This document shows positions 53,808 through 63,529 of a stretch of DNA of 64,000 nt, piece by piece. Origin of the DNA: Halobacillus litoralis. Its GTDB lineage: Bacteria; Bacillota; Bacilli; Bacillales; Halobacillaceae. The position numbers and the translations under genes are program-made. The DNA lies in assembly GCF_020171725.1 (NCBI RefSeq), contig NZ_JAIVAJ010000006.1, forward strand, positions 372,001 to 436,000, in the 5' to 3' direction. The first letter of the stretch is position 1. The number at the start of each line of letters is the position of its first letter. The notes under the pieces were generated by a model that saw only the letters and a program-made list of their open reading frames with translations, was not told the origin of the DNA and did no database searches.

Positions 53808-55205
53808 ATGGCTAAAAAAGCCCCTGAAGTTGGAGAGTACCAATATGGGTTCCACGAAAAAGACGTTTCAATTTTCCGTACTCAAAAGGGCTTGACGAAA
53901 GAAGTCGTTGAGCAAATCTCCAATTATAAAGAAGAACCACAATGGATGCTTGACTTCCGTTTGAAGTCCTTAGAGCAGTTCTATAAAATGCCGATGCCAC
54001 AATGGGGTGGCGACCTTTCTGAACTTGATTTCGATGAGATTACGTATTACGTAAAACCATCTGAGCGTTCTGAACGTTCTTGGGATGAGGTTCCAGAAGA
54101 AATCAAGAACACATTCGACCGCTTAGGAATTCCTGAAGCGGAGCAGAAATACCTTTCCGGTGTATCCGCTCAGTACGAATCCGAAGTTGTTTACCACAAC
54201 ATGGAGAAGGACTTAGAAGATTTGGGCGTTATCTTCAAAGATACGGACTCTGCCTTGAAAGAAGACGAAGAGATCTTCCGTGAGTATTTCGGTAAAGTCA
54301 TCCCACCATCTGATAACAAGTTCGCTGCATTGAACTCTGCGGTATGGTCTGGTGGATCATTCATCTATGTACCGAAAAATACGAAGGTAGCGACACCACT
54401 TCAAGCCTACTTCCGTATTAACTCTGAGAACATGGGACAGTTTGAGCGTACGCTGATCATTGCGGATGAAGGCTCTTCTGTACACTATGTTGAAGGTTGT
54501 ACAGCACCTACGTATTCCTCAAGCTCTCTTCACAGTGCTGTTGTAGAGATCTTTGTTAAGGATAACGCGTACTGCCGTTATACAACGATCCAAAACTGGG
54601 CGAACAATGTCTACAACCTTGTAACAAAACGTGCCGTTGCCGAGTCTAATGCAACAATGGAATGGGTAGACGGTAACCTTGGTTCCAAGCTGACAATGAA
54701 ATATCCAGCTGTTTTGTTGAAAGGGGAAGGCGCACGCGGTATGACTCTTTCCATTGCACTTGCTGGTAAAGGTCAGCACCAGGACGCCGGTGCTAAAATG
54801 CACCACCTTGCTCCGAACACGTCTTCTACGATCGTTTCGAAGTCCATCTCTAAACATGGTGGTAAAGTAACGTACCGTGGTATCGTACAGTTCGGTAGAA
54901 AAGCAGAAGGCGCTCGCTCTAACGTTGAATGTGATACGTTGATTATGGATAACGAATCCACTTCTGATACGATTCCATACAACGAAATCATGAACGAGAA
55001 TATCTCTCTTGAGCACGAGGCGAAAGTTTCCAAAGTGTCAGAAGAGCAGCTATTCTACTTGATGAGCCGCGGAATTTCTGAAGAAGAAGCAACAGAAATG
55101 ATCGTAATGGGCTTCATCGAGCCATTCACGAAAGAACTACCAATGGAATATGCAGTTGAAATGAACCGCCTGATCAAATTCGAAATGGAAGGTTCAATCG
55201 GTTAA
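53808..55205 (+). CDS. sufB: Fe-S assembly scaffold SufB
   Basis: A 465-residue SufB, the main cluster-building subunit of Suf[42 protein letters not shown] and [23 protein letters not shown] are conserved. Last gene of the operon, with a strong terminator. Confidence 0.97.
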   Translation: MAKKAPEVGEYQYGFHEKDVSIFRTQKGLTKEVVEQISNYKEEPQWMLDFRLKSLEQFYKMPMPQWGGDLSELDFDEITYYVKPSERSERSWDEVPEEIKNTFDRLGIPEAEQKYLSGVSAQYESEVVYHNMEKDLEDLGVIFKDTDSALKEDEEIFREYFGKVIPPSDNKFAALNSAVWSGGSFIYVPKNTKVATPLQAYFRINSENMGQFERTLIIADEGSSVHYVEGCTAPTYSSSSLHSAVVEIFVKDNAYCRYTTIQNWANNVYNLVTKRAVAESNATMEWVDGNLGSKLTMKYPAVLLKGEGARGMTLSIALAGKGQHQDAGAKMHHLAPNTSSTIVSKSISKHGGKVTYRGIVQFGRKAEGARSNVECDTLIMDNESTSDTIPYNEIMNENISLEHEAKVSKVSEEQLFYLMSRGISEEEATEMIVMGFIEPFTKELPMEYAVEMNRLIKFEMEGSIG

Positions 55206-55224
55206 TTCCGTTCTTTTGTAATCG

Positions 55225-55266
55225 AAAGGGCAACAACACCTCACCCGTGTTGTTGCTCTTTTTTTA
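55225..55266 (+). terminator. terminator of the suf operon
   Basis: AAGGGCAACAACAC (about 55226-55239) pairs with GTGTTGTTGCTCTT (55247-55260), with one G-U pair, followed by T-rich sequence. Confidence 0.9.
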
Positions 55267-55440
55267 TTATGAAGAAAAAAACAATAGGGGAAAGACGTGT
55301 ATGTAAAGAATAGGGCATGCTAAAATTAGAATTCACCTCTAGAAGCGTTTGACTTTGAACGATATCTTTGCATGGATGTTTTACGCATAGGAATCGTGAT
55401 AATATAGTATTATCTATAAATGAGTAAAAGGGTGTTCGGA

Positions 55441-56253
55441 ATGTTTGTAGTCATGTTTTTAATTGGAATTCTAACGGCTTTTGTTGGAAGTATCGCCGGG
55501 CTTGGCGGTGGCGTTGTTTTAGTGCCCGTTTTACTCTTTTTAGGCGAAGAATTTGCTTCGTTCAGCTGGGTGAATCCGCAGTCCATTGTTGGAATCTCAC
55601 TTGTCGTCATGATCTTTACAGGGTTGTCATCAGCCCTATCCTACCTGAAGCATGACAGAGTGGATAAAAAAATTGGATATTTATTTTTAATCGGTAGTGT
55701 CCCAGGAGGTATTCTCGGGGCATGGCTGAATCAATATTTCAAGACGGATGGTTTTTCTCTTTTCTTTGGATTGATTATGCTGGTCGTATCTGCTTTATTC
55801 TTTTTACCAAGAAGGCAGGCGGATGCTCCTTTATTTAAAAAAGGCATGGAACGTGAGAAAGTCGTCGATGGACAGACCTATACGTACCGTATGCCGGTAG
55901 CATTCGGCTTAGGATTGTCTTTTGTTGTCGGTATGCTGTCTGGATTGCTCGGCATCGGCGGGGGATCACTGCTGACGCCTGCGATGATTCTGCTGTTCAG
56001 CATTCCGCCGCATATCGCGACGGCTACTTCGATGTTCATGATCTTTTTTGCAAGTATTTCAAGCTCGGGTACCCATATCCTTCTTGGACACGTGGAATGG
56101 GCTCATACCCTGTACTTCATCCCAGGTGCCTACCTTGGTGGTATGATTGGGGCGAAGGTCAACCGTAAGCTTAACGGAAAGCTTGTGGAGTGGGTCTTAC
56201 GAGTTCTACTCATTTTGATTGCAGTGCGCTTAATTTCGCAGGGAATAGGGTGA
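55441..56253 (+). CDS. TauE/SafE-family exporter (YunE-like)
   Basis: A 270-residue membrane protein with about eight hydrophobic helices. The two internal repeats begin GSIAGLGGGVVLVPVLLF and GMLSGLLGIGGGSLLTPAMIL, the family's Gly-rich motifs. Members export sulfite, sulfonates or related anions. The ATG at 55441 is preferred because AAAAGGGTG lies before it; the in-frame ATG at 55420 is inside the promoter-like TATTATC region. Position equals B. subtilis yunE. Confidence 0.87.
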   Translation: MFVVMFLIGILTAFVGSIAGLGGGVVLVPVLLFLGEEFASFSWVNPQSIVGISLVVMIFTGLSSALSYLKHDRVDKKIGYLFLIGSVPGGILGAWLNQYFKTDGFSLFFGLIMLVVSALFFLPRRQADAPLFKKGMEREKVVDGQTYTYRMPVAFGLGLSFVVGMLSGLLGIGGGSLLTPAMILLFSIPPHIATATSMFMIFFASISSSGTHILLGHVEWAHTLYFIPGAYLGGMIGAKVNRKLNGKLVEWVLRVLLILIAVRLISQGIG

Positions 56254-56261
56254 GGAGAATC

Positions 56262-57650
56262 ATGAAAAACGAGAAGCTTTTTATCTATTTTACAAGTGAC
56301 TTACATAGCCATTTTGAAAATTGGCCACAGATGATGGGCTTTGTGAAGAAGCAGAAAGAGAAGCATGACCGTAAGCAGGAAGATTACTTTCTATTTGATA
56401 ATGGGGATCATGTCGACCGCTTCCACCCGATTGCAGAAGGGTTGATGGGGCAAGGCAATGTGCAGCTTATGAATGAATCAGGGTACGATGTCGTGAATTT
56501 AGGTAACAATGAAGGCATCACCCTCTCGGAGGAAGATCTGTATCACTTATATGATGATGCCAAGTTCGGTGTCACCTGTGGCAACCTGAGTAAAATGGAC
56601 CCCCCGCAGCCTTCTTGGCTGAAGCCCTACCAAGTGTTGACGTCTAGGAAAGGGACTAGAGTAGGGGTGTTTGGGTTGACGGCGCCGTTTGAAACCTTTT
56701 ATAAACAGCTTGGGTGGGCCGTCACGTCCCCATATGAAGCGATTGAAAAGATATTGCCCGTTGTAAAGGAAGAGGCAGATGTGGTCGTATTACTGTCGCA
56801 CTTGGGCATAAACGATGATGAAGAGATTGCCAGGCGTTTTGATGGGATTGATGTAATCATCGGAGGTCACACGCATCATTTATTCCAAAATGGTGAACTC
56901 GTGAACGATACGCTTCTGACAGCTGTAGGGAAACATGGCACCCACATTGGAGAGGTCATGCTGGAGTGGAATCCACGTGAAGCTCTCCTAGAAGATAAGC
57001 AGGCGTATGCCATTTCTACAGAACATATGAAAAAAGATGAGTCCGTCATTGAGCAGGTTCAACAGAAGCGGTTGGACGCAGTGGACAATTTGAAGACACC
57101 TGTTACAGTGTTGAAGCAAGGGATGAAGATTGCCTGGTTTCAGGAAACGGAATTGATGCAGCTCTTGACGAACGAACTGAAAGACTGGACGGAAGCTGAC
57201 ATCTCGATGCTGAATGCAGGTGTCCTGCTTGATCATTTACAGGAAGGTCCGATCACATATGGAGATCTTCACCGAATCTGTCCACACCCTATGAATCCTT
57301 GTAAAGTAGAGCTTTCCGGTGATGAAATCATGGAAGTTATACGAGTGGCTCATACGAAAGAATTGACAGAGATCAAGCTGAAGGGATTCGGTTTCAGAGG
57401 CGAGGTTATAGGGAAAATGGTGTTTAGCGGAGTGGATATTTTCGGGGGAATAGGACCGGACGGAGAGTACCGTGTCCACAGGGTTCACCTGAATGGCATC
57501 CCTCTACAGCATGATCGTACCTACACATTCGCGACAGCGGATACCTTTACATTCGGAAGACTATTTCCTGAGATTGCTTATGCTAAAATAAAGACCTATT
57601 ATATGCCGGAATTATTGAGAGACTTACTCAAACACGCATTGCAGAAATAG
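56262..57650 (+). CDS. yunD: metallophosphatase / 5'-nucleotidase-like protein (YunD-like)
   Basis: A 462-residue calcineurin-like phosphoesterase with a 5'-nucleotidase C-terminal domain. Metal motifs are SDLHSH near the start, DNGDHVDR, NLGNNEG (GNHE variant), LLSHLGI and GGHTHH; the second domain holds TDSVKIS-type and GGIGPDG elements at the end. No signal peptide is seen, unlike secreted nucleotidases, as in YunD. GAGGAGAATC precedes ATG 56262. It lies 8 bases after the TauE gene. Confidence 0.87.
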   Translation: MKNEKLFIYFTSDLHSHFENWPQMMGFVKKQKEKHDRKQEDYFLFDNGDHVDRFHPIAEGLMGQGNVQLMNESGYDVVNLGNNEGITLSEEDLYHLYDDAKFGVTCGNLSKMDPPQPSWLKPYQVLTSRKGTRVGVFGLTAPFETFYKQLGWAVTSPYEAIEKILPVVKEEADVVVLLSHLGINDDEEIARRFDGIDVIIGGHTHHLFQNGELVNDTLLTAVGKHGTHIGEVMLEWNPREALLEDKQAYAISTEHMKKDESVIEQVQQKRLDAVDNLKTPVTVLKQGMKIAWFQETELMQLLTNELKDWTEADISMLNAGVLLDHLQEGPITYGDLHRICPHPMNPCKVELSGDEIMEVIRVAHTKELTEIKLKGFGFRGEVIGKMVFSGVDIFGGIGPDGEYRVHRVHLNGIPLQHDRTYTFATADTFTFGRLFPEIAYAKIKTYYMPELLRDLLKHALQK

Positions 57651-57688
57651 CCTGATCAGAATCGAAAAAATATTTGTAGGAGAATGTT

Positions 57689-58783
57689 ATGAGATTAGCA
57701 CTAACGCATTCATTAGAAGCCGGTGATCGACTCGGAAAGACGATCTACAATGAGAACGGAAAAATCCTTCTAAGACAAGGGGTAACGCTGACAGATCGGA
57801 TGATTGGGCGTCTATCTGAGTTTCACATTACGTACGTTTATATAGAAGATCCCGATACAGACGATATAGAAAGTCACTACCCGATTACGGAAGAGCTGAG
57901 AACGAGTGCGGTTCAATCGATTAAGAAATCCTTCGCTACGGCACAAGACTCCGATACGATGAAGAAAGGGTTTGTATTCGATAAGTCTGCGAATGAAATG
58001 ACGAGCATCGTTCGCAGCATCATGGATGAGTTGCGAAACCATAAAGAAGCCATCTCGCTGTTATCGGATGTATTCACCTACGACGATTACATATTTACGC
58101 ATTCGTTGAACGTCACGATGTATGCGCTGGCTTTAGGTAAACAGCTGCAGCTTCCGTACAGCAAGCTGGAGCAGTTAGGGATCGGAGCCATCCTGCATGA
58201 TGTCGGGAAAATGATGGTGCCGAGAGACGTATTATTGAAGCCGGGAAGATTGTCTAACAGTGAGTTCGAACTCATCAAGACGCATGCTGAAGCAGGGTTC
58301 GAACTGCTTAGAAGCTCCAGTCAGATTCCGCTTGTTGCCGCTCACTGTGCCTTCCAGCACCATGAACGGATGGACGGGTCCGGGTACCCTCGTGGATTAG
58401 CAGGTGATGAGATTCATTACTTCGGGAAAATACTCGCTGTAGCGGATGTGTTCGACGCTGTCACCAGTAATCGGGTATACAGAGCAGCCATGCTTCCTCA
58501 TGAAGGGCTCGAAATCCTATACTCCGGTGCAGGAACTTTGTTTGATCAGGAGATGGTTGAAGCTTTCAGGAAGTGTATTGCCATTTATCCAAATGGACTT
58601 TCTGTCGAATTGAACGACGGAAGAAAAGGAATCGTTGTCAGTCAGAACCCTGCGTTATGTGACCGCCCGATTATTCGAATCTTTGAAGAAGACGGTTACG
58701 AAATCGAACAAAAATATGATATAGACTTATCCGAACAGTTGAGTGTCGTTGTGAAAAATTGTGATACAATCTCTGTCGGATAA
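57689..58783 (+). CDS. HD-GYP domain protein
   Basis: A 364-residue probable c-di-GMP phosphodiesterase with an N-terminal region of about 110 residues, then an HD-GYP domain with HDVGK at about 170-174, HHERMDGSGYP at about 231-241 and VADVFDAVTSNRVYR. The C-terminal 70 residues form a small beta-rich domain (VELNDGRKGIVVS), seen in several Bacillales HD-GYP proteins. Paralogue of the partial gene at 1-724. Located between yunD and yunB. Confidence 0.9.
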   Translation: MRLALTHSLEAGDRLGKTIYNENGKILLRQGVTLTDRMIGRLSEFHITYVYIEDPDTDDIESHYPITEELRTSAVQSIKKSFATAQDSDTMKKGFVFDKSANEMTSIVRSIMDELRNHKEAISLLSDVFTYDDYIFTHSLNVTMYALALGKQLQLPYSKLEQLGIGAILHDVGKMMVPRDVLLKPGRLSNSEFELIKTHAEAGFELLRSSSQIPLVAAHCAFQHHERMDGSGYPRGLAGDEIHYFGKILAVADVFDAVTSNRVYRAAMLPHEGLEILYSGAGTLFDQEMVEAFRKCIAIYPNGLSVELNDGRKGIVVSQNPALCDRPIIRIFEEDGYEIEQKYDIDLSEQLSVVVKNCDTISVG

Positions 58784-58789
58784 GGCGTA

Positions 58790-58834
58790 AACCCCTTCAT
58801 GACATCATATAGTTAGGTCAGGAGGGGTTGTTTT
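58790..58834 (+). promoter_or_regulatory. hairpin overlapping the yunB ribosome binding site
   Basis: AACCCCT (58790-58796) can pair with AGGGGTT (58823-58829), which includes the AGGAGGGG ribosome site of yunB, with an inner TGAC/GTCA stem. A T-rich stretch follows. It could be a terminator of the HD-GYP gene, a ribosome-site lock, or both. Confidence 0.5.
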
Positions 58835-59614
58835 ATGCCAAGAAAGAGACGATCGAATGGTCCCTCAACAGGGCAGAAGGTTTTGATCAGCTTTATTTTT
58901 TTCGTGATATTCACTGGGTTGAGCCTTTGGTATATTAACCAGGGGATTACGCCCGCACTCTACAGTATTGCAGAAACCAAGACGCAGCAGTTAGCGCGAG
59001 ATGCCATTAACGAAGCGGTCAGTAAGCAGATATCAGAGGATTTACAGTTTAAAGACCTTGTCAACATGGAGAAGGACGACGACGGAAATATCGTGTATAT
59101 GGGCTGGAACTCGATTGTCGTAAACCGTGTCCTTCGTAACACGACCATGCGGGTTCAAACGTACTTAAAGCGCATGGAACTGAATGAGCTGCCAATGGAG
59201 GACACATCATTGGAGCCTGAACTGGACCCGGACATGTCACAAGATCAGCAAGGGGAGCAGCCGGCTACTTTAATCGAGATTCCTGTAGGTCAGGCTACAA
59301 ATAACACCCTGCTCGCAAACTTAGGCCCGAAAGTACCTGTTCAGCTGCGCGTGATCGGAGACGTGCAATCCAACTTTGAAAATGAATTAACCGAATATGG
59401 TATTAATGCTGCCCTGTTTGAGCTGTCGGTCCACATCGAAGTCAATGTAAGGATTGTCATCCCATTTTCGACAGAAACGACGACGGTCTCGACTGATATT
59501 CCAATCGATACAGCCACAATACTAGGAGAGGTTCCGAACTTCTACGGAGAAGGAGCGGGTCAGAACAGTACCGAATCCCCATCTTTTTCCTTTCCGATGG
59601 ACCCCTTGCAATAA
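58835..59614 (+). CDS. yunB: sporulation protein YunB
   Basis: A 259-residue protein with one N-terminal membrane segment (about 15-35) and an extracytoplasmic region. AETKTQQLARDAINEAVSKQ, LRNTTMRVQTYLKRME and IPVGQATNNTLLANLGPKVPV are recognisable YunB segments. In bacilli YunB is made in the mother cell and needed for proper sporulation. Located next to yunD as in B. subtilis. Confidence 0.93.
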   Translation: MPRKRRSNGPSTGQKVLISFIFFVIFTGLSLWYINQGITPALYSIAETKTQQLARDAINEAVSKQISEDLQFKDLVNMEKDDDGNIVYMGWNSIVVNRVLRNTTMRVQTYLKRMELNELPMEDTSLEPELDPDMSQDQQGEQPATLIEIPVGQATNNTLLANLGPKVPVQLRVIGDVQSNFENELTEYGINAALFELSVHIEVNVRIVIPFSTETTTVSTDIPIDTATILGEVPNFYGEGAGQNSTESPSFSFPMDPLQ

Positions 59615-59651
59615 TATGAATCTATTGATAGAATGGCAAAGAACTGAATAT

Positions 59652-59820
59652 GCGTGACCTTATCAGATCGGTGAGGTAGAGGCGCAGGCGTCATGAGTCA
59701 TTCACCTGAGTACGACAAGCGAAGACGGTGAATAAAAGGGATGGTCTGCCGAAGGAGAAGAGCGTGATGTCGCACAATCTTCTTCTGGTGTGTAGTTGAA
59801 TAAAGTACACACTGTCATGC
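59652..59820 (+). ncRNA. lysine riboswitch (L-box)
   Basis: The L-box core is present: GTGAGGTAGAGGCGC, AAAGGGATGGTCTGCCGAAG and a P5 hairpin TGTGT/ACACA, with P1 made by GCGTGAC (59652-59658) and GTCATGC (59813-59820). Positioned 170 bases before an NhaC-family gene, as in predicted lysine-transporter leaders. Confidence 0.88.
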
Positions 59821-59863
59821 ATGCTTTTTTGGGTGCATGGGGCGCTACTGATCGAAATGGAGG

Positions 59864-59905
59864 ATAATCAATTGCTACTAAGGCAATGGTGGATTATTTT
59901 CTATC
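59864..59905 (+). terminator. possible terminator of the lysine riboswitch
   Basis: ATAATCA..TTGC can pair with GCAA..GATTAT (59864-59897) with bulges, followed by a T-rich stretch. The expression platform could not be drawn with certainty; the T6 run at 59825-59830 is another candidate. Confidence 0.4.
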
Positions 59906-59989
59906 ATTGTCTTTTTTTATTCCTCATTTTTATCCGCAGTAGCCTTCCGAATCCCGCAATACACCATACGATATTACGGAGGGAACATC

Positions 59990-61561
59990 ATGGAAGGAAC
60001 ATTTTACTCATTAATTCCAGCAGTCTTAATGCTGGTCCTTGTACTCCTTACAAGGAAAGTCATTTTATCACTTGGTATCGGTATCGTTGTCGGCGCATTC
60101 ATGCTGACAGACTTGAATATCGTAGAAGGCATTTCACTCATTGTGTCGATCTTCACCGCTATTTTTTACGATGGTGGCTTGAACATGGGCAACCTGTATC
60201 TGTTATCATTCCTATTCTTACTAGGGGTTACGACAGCCTTTATGACAGCATCCGGCGGAAGCCGTGCTTTCGGAAAGTGGGCGGTCGAACGAATCCAGAC
60301 ACGCCGTGGGGCGAAGCTGATTCCAGCGGTATTAGGTATTATTATCTTTATTGACGATTACTTCAACGCGCTGGCCGTTGGTCAGGTGGCTCGTCCTGTA
60401 ACAGACCGTTATAAGGTATCAAGAGCCAAGCTTGCTTATTTCATTGACTCGACTTCAGCTCCGATTACCGTGATCTCACCCATTTCAAGCTGGGGAGCTT
60501 ACATTATCGGTACAATCGGGAGTATCCTCGTTGCAAATGAAGTGACAGATTTCGGAGGATTCGAAGCGTTCATCAGAATGATTCCGGCGAACTTCTATGT
60601 ATTCGCGGCCTTGCTTCTCGTCTTCTTGACGATCTTCATGAAGCTTGATGTCGGACCGATGAAAAAGCACGAACGTCGTGCAATGGAAAAAGGGGAGCTT
60701 ACAGATCCTGAGCAAGGGGATGTGCCTGGTGACCTTGGCGATGAATTCAAAGAGCACGGAAAAGGGAAAATCTATCACCTGATCTTACCGATCGTTGCCC
60801 TGATTGCAGGGACAGTGATTTCGATGATCGTAACGGGCGTACGAAACACAACCGAAGGTCCGGTAGACGCACTAGCGATTTTTGCGAATACGAACGTGAA
60901 CATTTCCCTGTTTGCAGGTGGACTGGCATCTGTTGTGCTGGCAGCCGTTCTGTATATTATTCAGTCGGGTGAGAAATCATCCATGGGCCATGTACTCATT
61001 CAAGGGTTAAAGGCGATGCTGCCTGCGATTTATATTCTTGTATTCGCTTGGATGATCGGTACAATTATCGATAATCTGGGCACAGGAGAGTATTTGGCAC
61101 AGCTCTTTACGGAAGCGAATATCAGTGTGGCTTACCTGCCATTGATCATCTTCCTTCTGTCTGGATTTATGGCTCTTTCAACAGGAACTTCGTGGGGAAC
61201 ATTCGGCATCATGCTTCCGATTGCTGGTGAAATCGCAGCAGTCACAGATGTAACGATGATGATCCCTGCATTGTCTGCAGTACTTGCCGGTTCGGTATTC
61301 GGAGACCACTGTTCACCGATTTCCGATACGACGATCCTTTCGTCCACAGGTGCCGGTTCGAACCACATCGATCACGTATTGACTCAGCTGCCATACGCAC
61401 TTGTTGCGGCTGGAGCGGCTGCAGTCGGATATATCGTCCTTGGACTGACAGGATCGATTTGGATGCCGTTGATCTTGACGTTAGCCATTGTCGTGATTGC
61501 TGCGTTCGTTTTACGAGCCGCGGGTCAAACAGTGGATATTGATGAGAAACAAGTGATGTAA
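59990..61561 (+). CDS. NhaC-family antiporter, probable lysine transporter
   Basis: A 523-residue membrane protein of the NhaC antiporter family with about 12 hydrophobic helices. GIIIFIDDYFNALAVGQVARPV (conserved Asp), FIDSTSAPITVISPISSWGAY and GDHCSPISDTTILSSTGAGSNHIDH are hallmark segments. The upstream lysine riboswitch strongly suggests lysine or a related basic amino acid as substrate (as in riboswitch-controlled NhaC-type LysW genes); Na+/H+ exchange is the alternative. ACGGAGGGAAC precedes the ATG. Confidence 0.9.
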   Translation: MEGTFYSLIPAVLMLVLVLLTRKVILSLGIGIVVGAFMLTDLNIVEGISLIVSIFTAIFYDGGLNMGNLYLLSFLFLLGVTTAFMTASGGSRAFGKWAVERIQTRRGAKLIPAVLGIIIFIDDYFNALAVGQVARPVTDRYKVSRAKLAYFIDSTSAPITVISPISSWGAYIIGTIGSILVANEVTDFGGFEAFIRMIPANFYVFAALLLVFLTIFMKLDVGPMKKHERRAMEKGELTDPEQGDVPGDLGDEFKEHGKGKIYHLILPIVALIAGTVISMIVTGVRNTTEGPVDALAIFANTNVNISLFAGGLASVVLAAVLYIIQSGEKSSMGHVLIQGLKAMLPAIYILVFAWMIGTIIDNLGTGEYLAQLFTEANISVAYLPLIIFLLSGFMALSTGTSWGTFGIMLPIAGEIAAVTDVTMMIPALSAVLAGSVFGDHCSPISDTTILSSTGAGSNHIDHVLTQLPYALVAAGAAAVGYIVLGLTGSIWMPLILTLAIVVIAAFVLRAAGQTVDIDEKQVM

Positions 61562-61565
61562 TAGG

Positions 61566-61604
61566 AAAGCCTCACTGAGCTTACTGCTCAGTGAGGCTTT
61601 TTTT
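61566..61604 (+). terminator. Rho-independent terminator
   Basis: A 15-bp perfect stem: 61566-61580 with 61586-61600, loop TTACT, followed by Ts. Confidence 0.93.
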
Positions 61605-61686
61605 ATGTTGAACATCAGTCTTGCTATTCTATTAGAGGATCTCTGATCAAGTAACTCCTTAAGATAGAGCCTAATGAGACTGATTT

Positions 61687-62307
61687 CTATTCGTTGTGTT
61701 GACTAAACTGCAATTCAAGATTAAAGTCCAAGTCCTTGTCCTCGAAACTTTCATCCGCATCTTTATGCATCGTAAGTTCTATGTTTTCAAAGTGTACGAC
61801 ATCGCCTGGCTCGAGTGGGTATTTACCATTCTGACCTGAAAGGGCTTGGTCAGCTTGATTAATAGAGAAGCCTGTTTTAATGGTCCAAGAATTTCTTTCC
61901 TCACCATTATCATCCTTCACTATAATTTTTCCTCCAGTGATCATAATAAGATCACGCTGTTCAGAAGTGAGTGGAGTACCATTTCCCCCAAACTCTAGAG
62001 ACGGTTTCTTCGCTACTGCGGGGATGGATCCTGTATTCTCAAATGAAGCTGAGAACTTAGCGCCTGCACCAGGATAGAGGTTATCCACTGAGAAACTAAG
62101 TCCTTTCGCGTCAAACGTATCATTTGTAACAATGTACTGTTTGCCTGTTTCATTACTAGCAATTTCAGAATCTGTAAATTCTACTTTCAATTCTCCAGTA
62201 CTTACCGTGTTATCGACCGTAATGGCGTCTGTCCAGTAGGCATATCCAGCACCAGATACCATCATTCCTGCAATAACTGCTGACGTTAAAAACTTTGCAC
62301 CCTTCAT
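61687..62307 (-). CDS. TasA/camelysin-family secreted protein
   Basis: A 206-residue protein of the TasA/CalY (camelysin) family, whose members form biofilm matrix fibres. The N-terminus holds a signal peptide (about 1-28) with SAVIAGMMVSGAGYAYWTDA, the W/AYWTD sequence just at the cleavage region. Mature part has VDNTVSTGELKVEF and ENTGSIPAVAKKPSL. The ATG at 62307 follows AAAAGGAG. Its N-terminal 30 residues are nearly identical to those of the gene at 62489. No sipW-type peptidase gene is adjacent. Confidence 0.87.
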   Translation of the reverse strand: MKGAKFLTSAVIAGMMVSGAGYAYWTDAITVDNTVSTGELKVEFTDSEIASNETGKQYIVTNDTFDAKGLSFSVDNLYPGAGAKFSASFENTGSIPAVAKKPSLEFGGNGTPLTSEQRDLIMITGGKIIVKDDNGEERNSWTIKTGFSINQADQALSGQNGKYPLEPGDVVHFENIELTMHKDADESFEDKDLDFNLELQFSQHNE

Positions 62308-62454
62308 AACAATCGCTCCTTTTACATGTTGGTTGTTGTTTACATTTCTTATCTTAAGGGGATGAACCATTCTTTTCGCCATGCAAAAGTATATTTCTTA
62401 GTGGCTCTCAAGCGTCCTCTGACTACTCCTTTGGGGTAATCATACATATACAAA

Positions 62455-62488
62455 AAGACGACCTCTAGGGTAGAGGTCGTCTTCGAAT
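62455..62488 (-). terminator. terminator between the two TasA-like genes
   Basis: AAGACGACCTCTA (62455-62467) pairs perfectly with TAGAGGTCGTCTT (62471-62483), loop GGG; an A5 run on the left gives a U-tract for the minus strand. Confidence 0.87.
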
Positions 62489-63172
62489 TTATTGGGCGTT
62501 ATGTTGTTTCCAGTTGAAATCAATATCGAATTGGGTACGAAGGTTTTCTGTTTCATTGCCTGATTGATCATCTAAGTAGAAGATAATACAGTTTTCCTCA
62601 CTTGGATTATAAGCAGGTATGGCTGCTGCTACTTCATCTTTATGTTCTTCAGGGATGTCGAAAAGAATATAATCGCCGGGCTCCATTTGAACATTCTCGA
62701 GCATCGCGTTCAGGTCATCCTCTAAAGAGTCCAGTGTTCCGGTGAAGTAGCCACCGTCTTTAATGCGGTGTTTACTGCTCATTTGAATGAATCCTCCTGC
62801 TGCCTTAACATCATTGCCTAACGCTCCAGCTTGTTCGCTGAAGGTTACGTTCACATGATCAAGCACTGCCGGTATAGAGCCAAAGTTTTCTGCTTTTGCA
62901 GCATATAGACTCATAGCGCCGGGGTACATATCCTCCATTGTTACAGTCAACGTGTCTGCTGTTTGAGTTATAGATCCAGTCATATAGTTCTCGCCTGCAT
63001 TATCTTTATTGATTTGGTGAGGTAGTCCGAAAGCTTTTGTGAATTGAACGTCGAGGTTCCCTGTTGCTACCGTGTTATCTACCGTTAAAGCATCCGTCCA
63101 ATAAGCATAACCAGCTCCTGACACCATCATCCCTGCGATAACCGCTGATGCAATCATGTTTTTTGCTTTCAT
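62489..63172 (-). CDS. TasA/camelysin-family secreted protein (paralogue)
   Basis: A 227-residue paralogue with the same signal peptide and start of the mature chain (SAVIAGMMVSGAGYAYWTDA then LTVDNTVATGNLDVQF). The remainder diverges (PGAMSLYAAKAENFGSIPAVLDHVNV); the C-terminus has NWKQHNAQ, like the QFSQHNE of the other. The ATG at 63172 follows AAGAAGGAGTG. Transcribed before the 61687 gene, though a strong terminator lies between, so they may be partly separate units. Confidence 0.87.
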   Translation of the reverse strand: MKAKNMIASAVIAGMMVSGAGYAYWTDALTVDNTVATGNLDVQFTKAFGLPHQINKDNAGENYMTGSITQTADTLTVTMEDMYPGAMSLYAAKAENFGSIPAVLDHVNVTFSEQAGALGNDVKAAGGFIQMSSKHRIKDGGYFTGTLDSLEDDLNAMLENVQMEPGDYILFDIPEEHKDEVAAAIPAYNPSEENCIIFYLDDQSGNETENLRTQFDIDFNWKQHNAQ

Positions 63173-63529
63173 ATCGTTCACTCCTTCTTTAGTATGACTC
63201 AATCATAAAAAAGGAAGTGAAAAATCACGACATGATTAAGTGTGATTTTTTTGAATAAATAAGTAGTTGGTATTCATACTTATTAGTTATAGTGTATAGA
63301 ACTTTAGTGTAATGATTAAAAAGATGTTATCTAAAAATAACTTAAATTAAATATTTATGAACTATCTTGAATGATGATATTTCCATCAATATCCGACGAG
63401 ATTCATGCTTTTTTGATAGAAGATTATGTTCATTTAGTGAAGTGTGTGTAATTTTTTAACAAAAACGAAAGAGATGTGTCGATGACAAAACGTTTACAAA
63501 ATCATCCACTTTATATTACTTTAGTGTTA

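Noticed and set aside
59821..60354. A 177-codon plus-strand open frame overlapping the lysine riboswitch tail and the start of the NhaC gene
   Set aside because: It lies in a different frame from the well-supported NhaC gene, has no ribosome site, and the product is His/Arg/Cys-rich nonsense-like.
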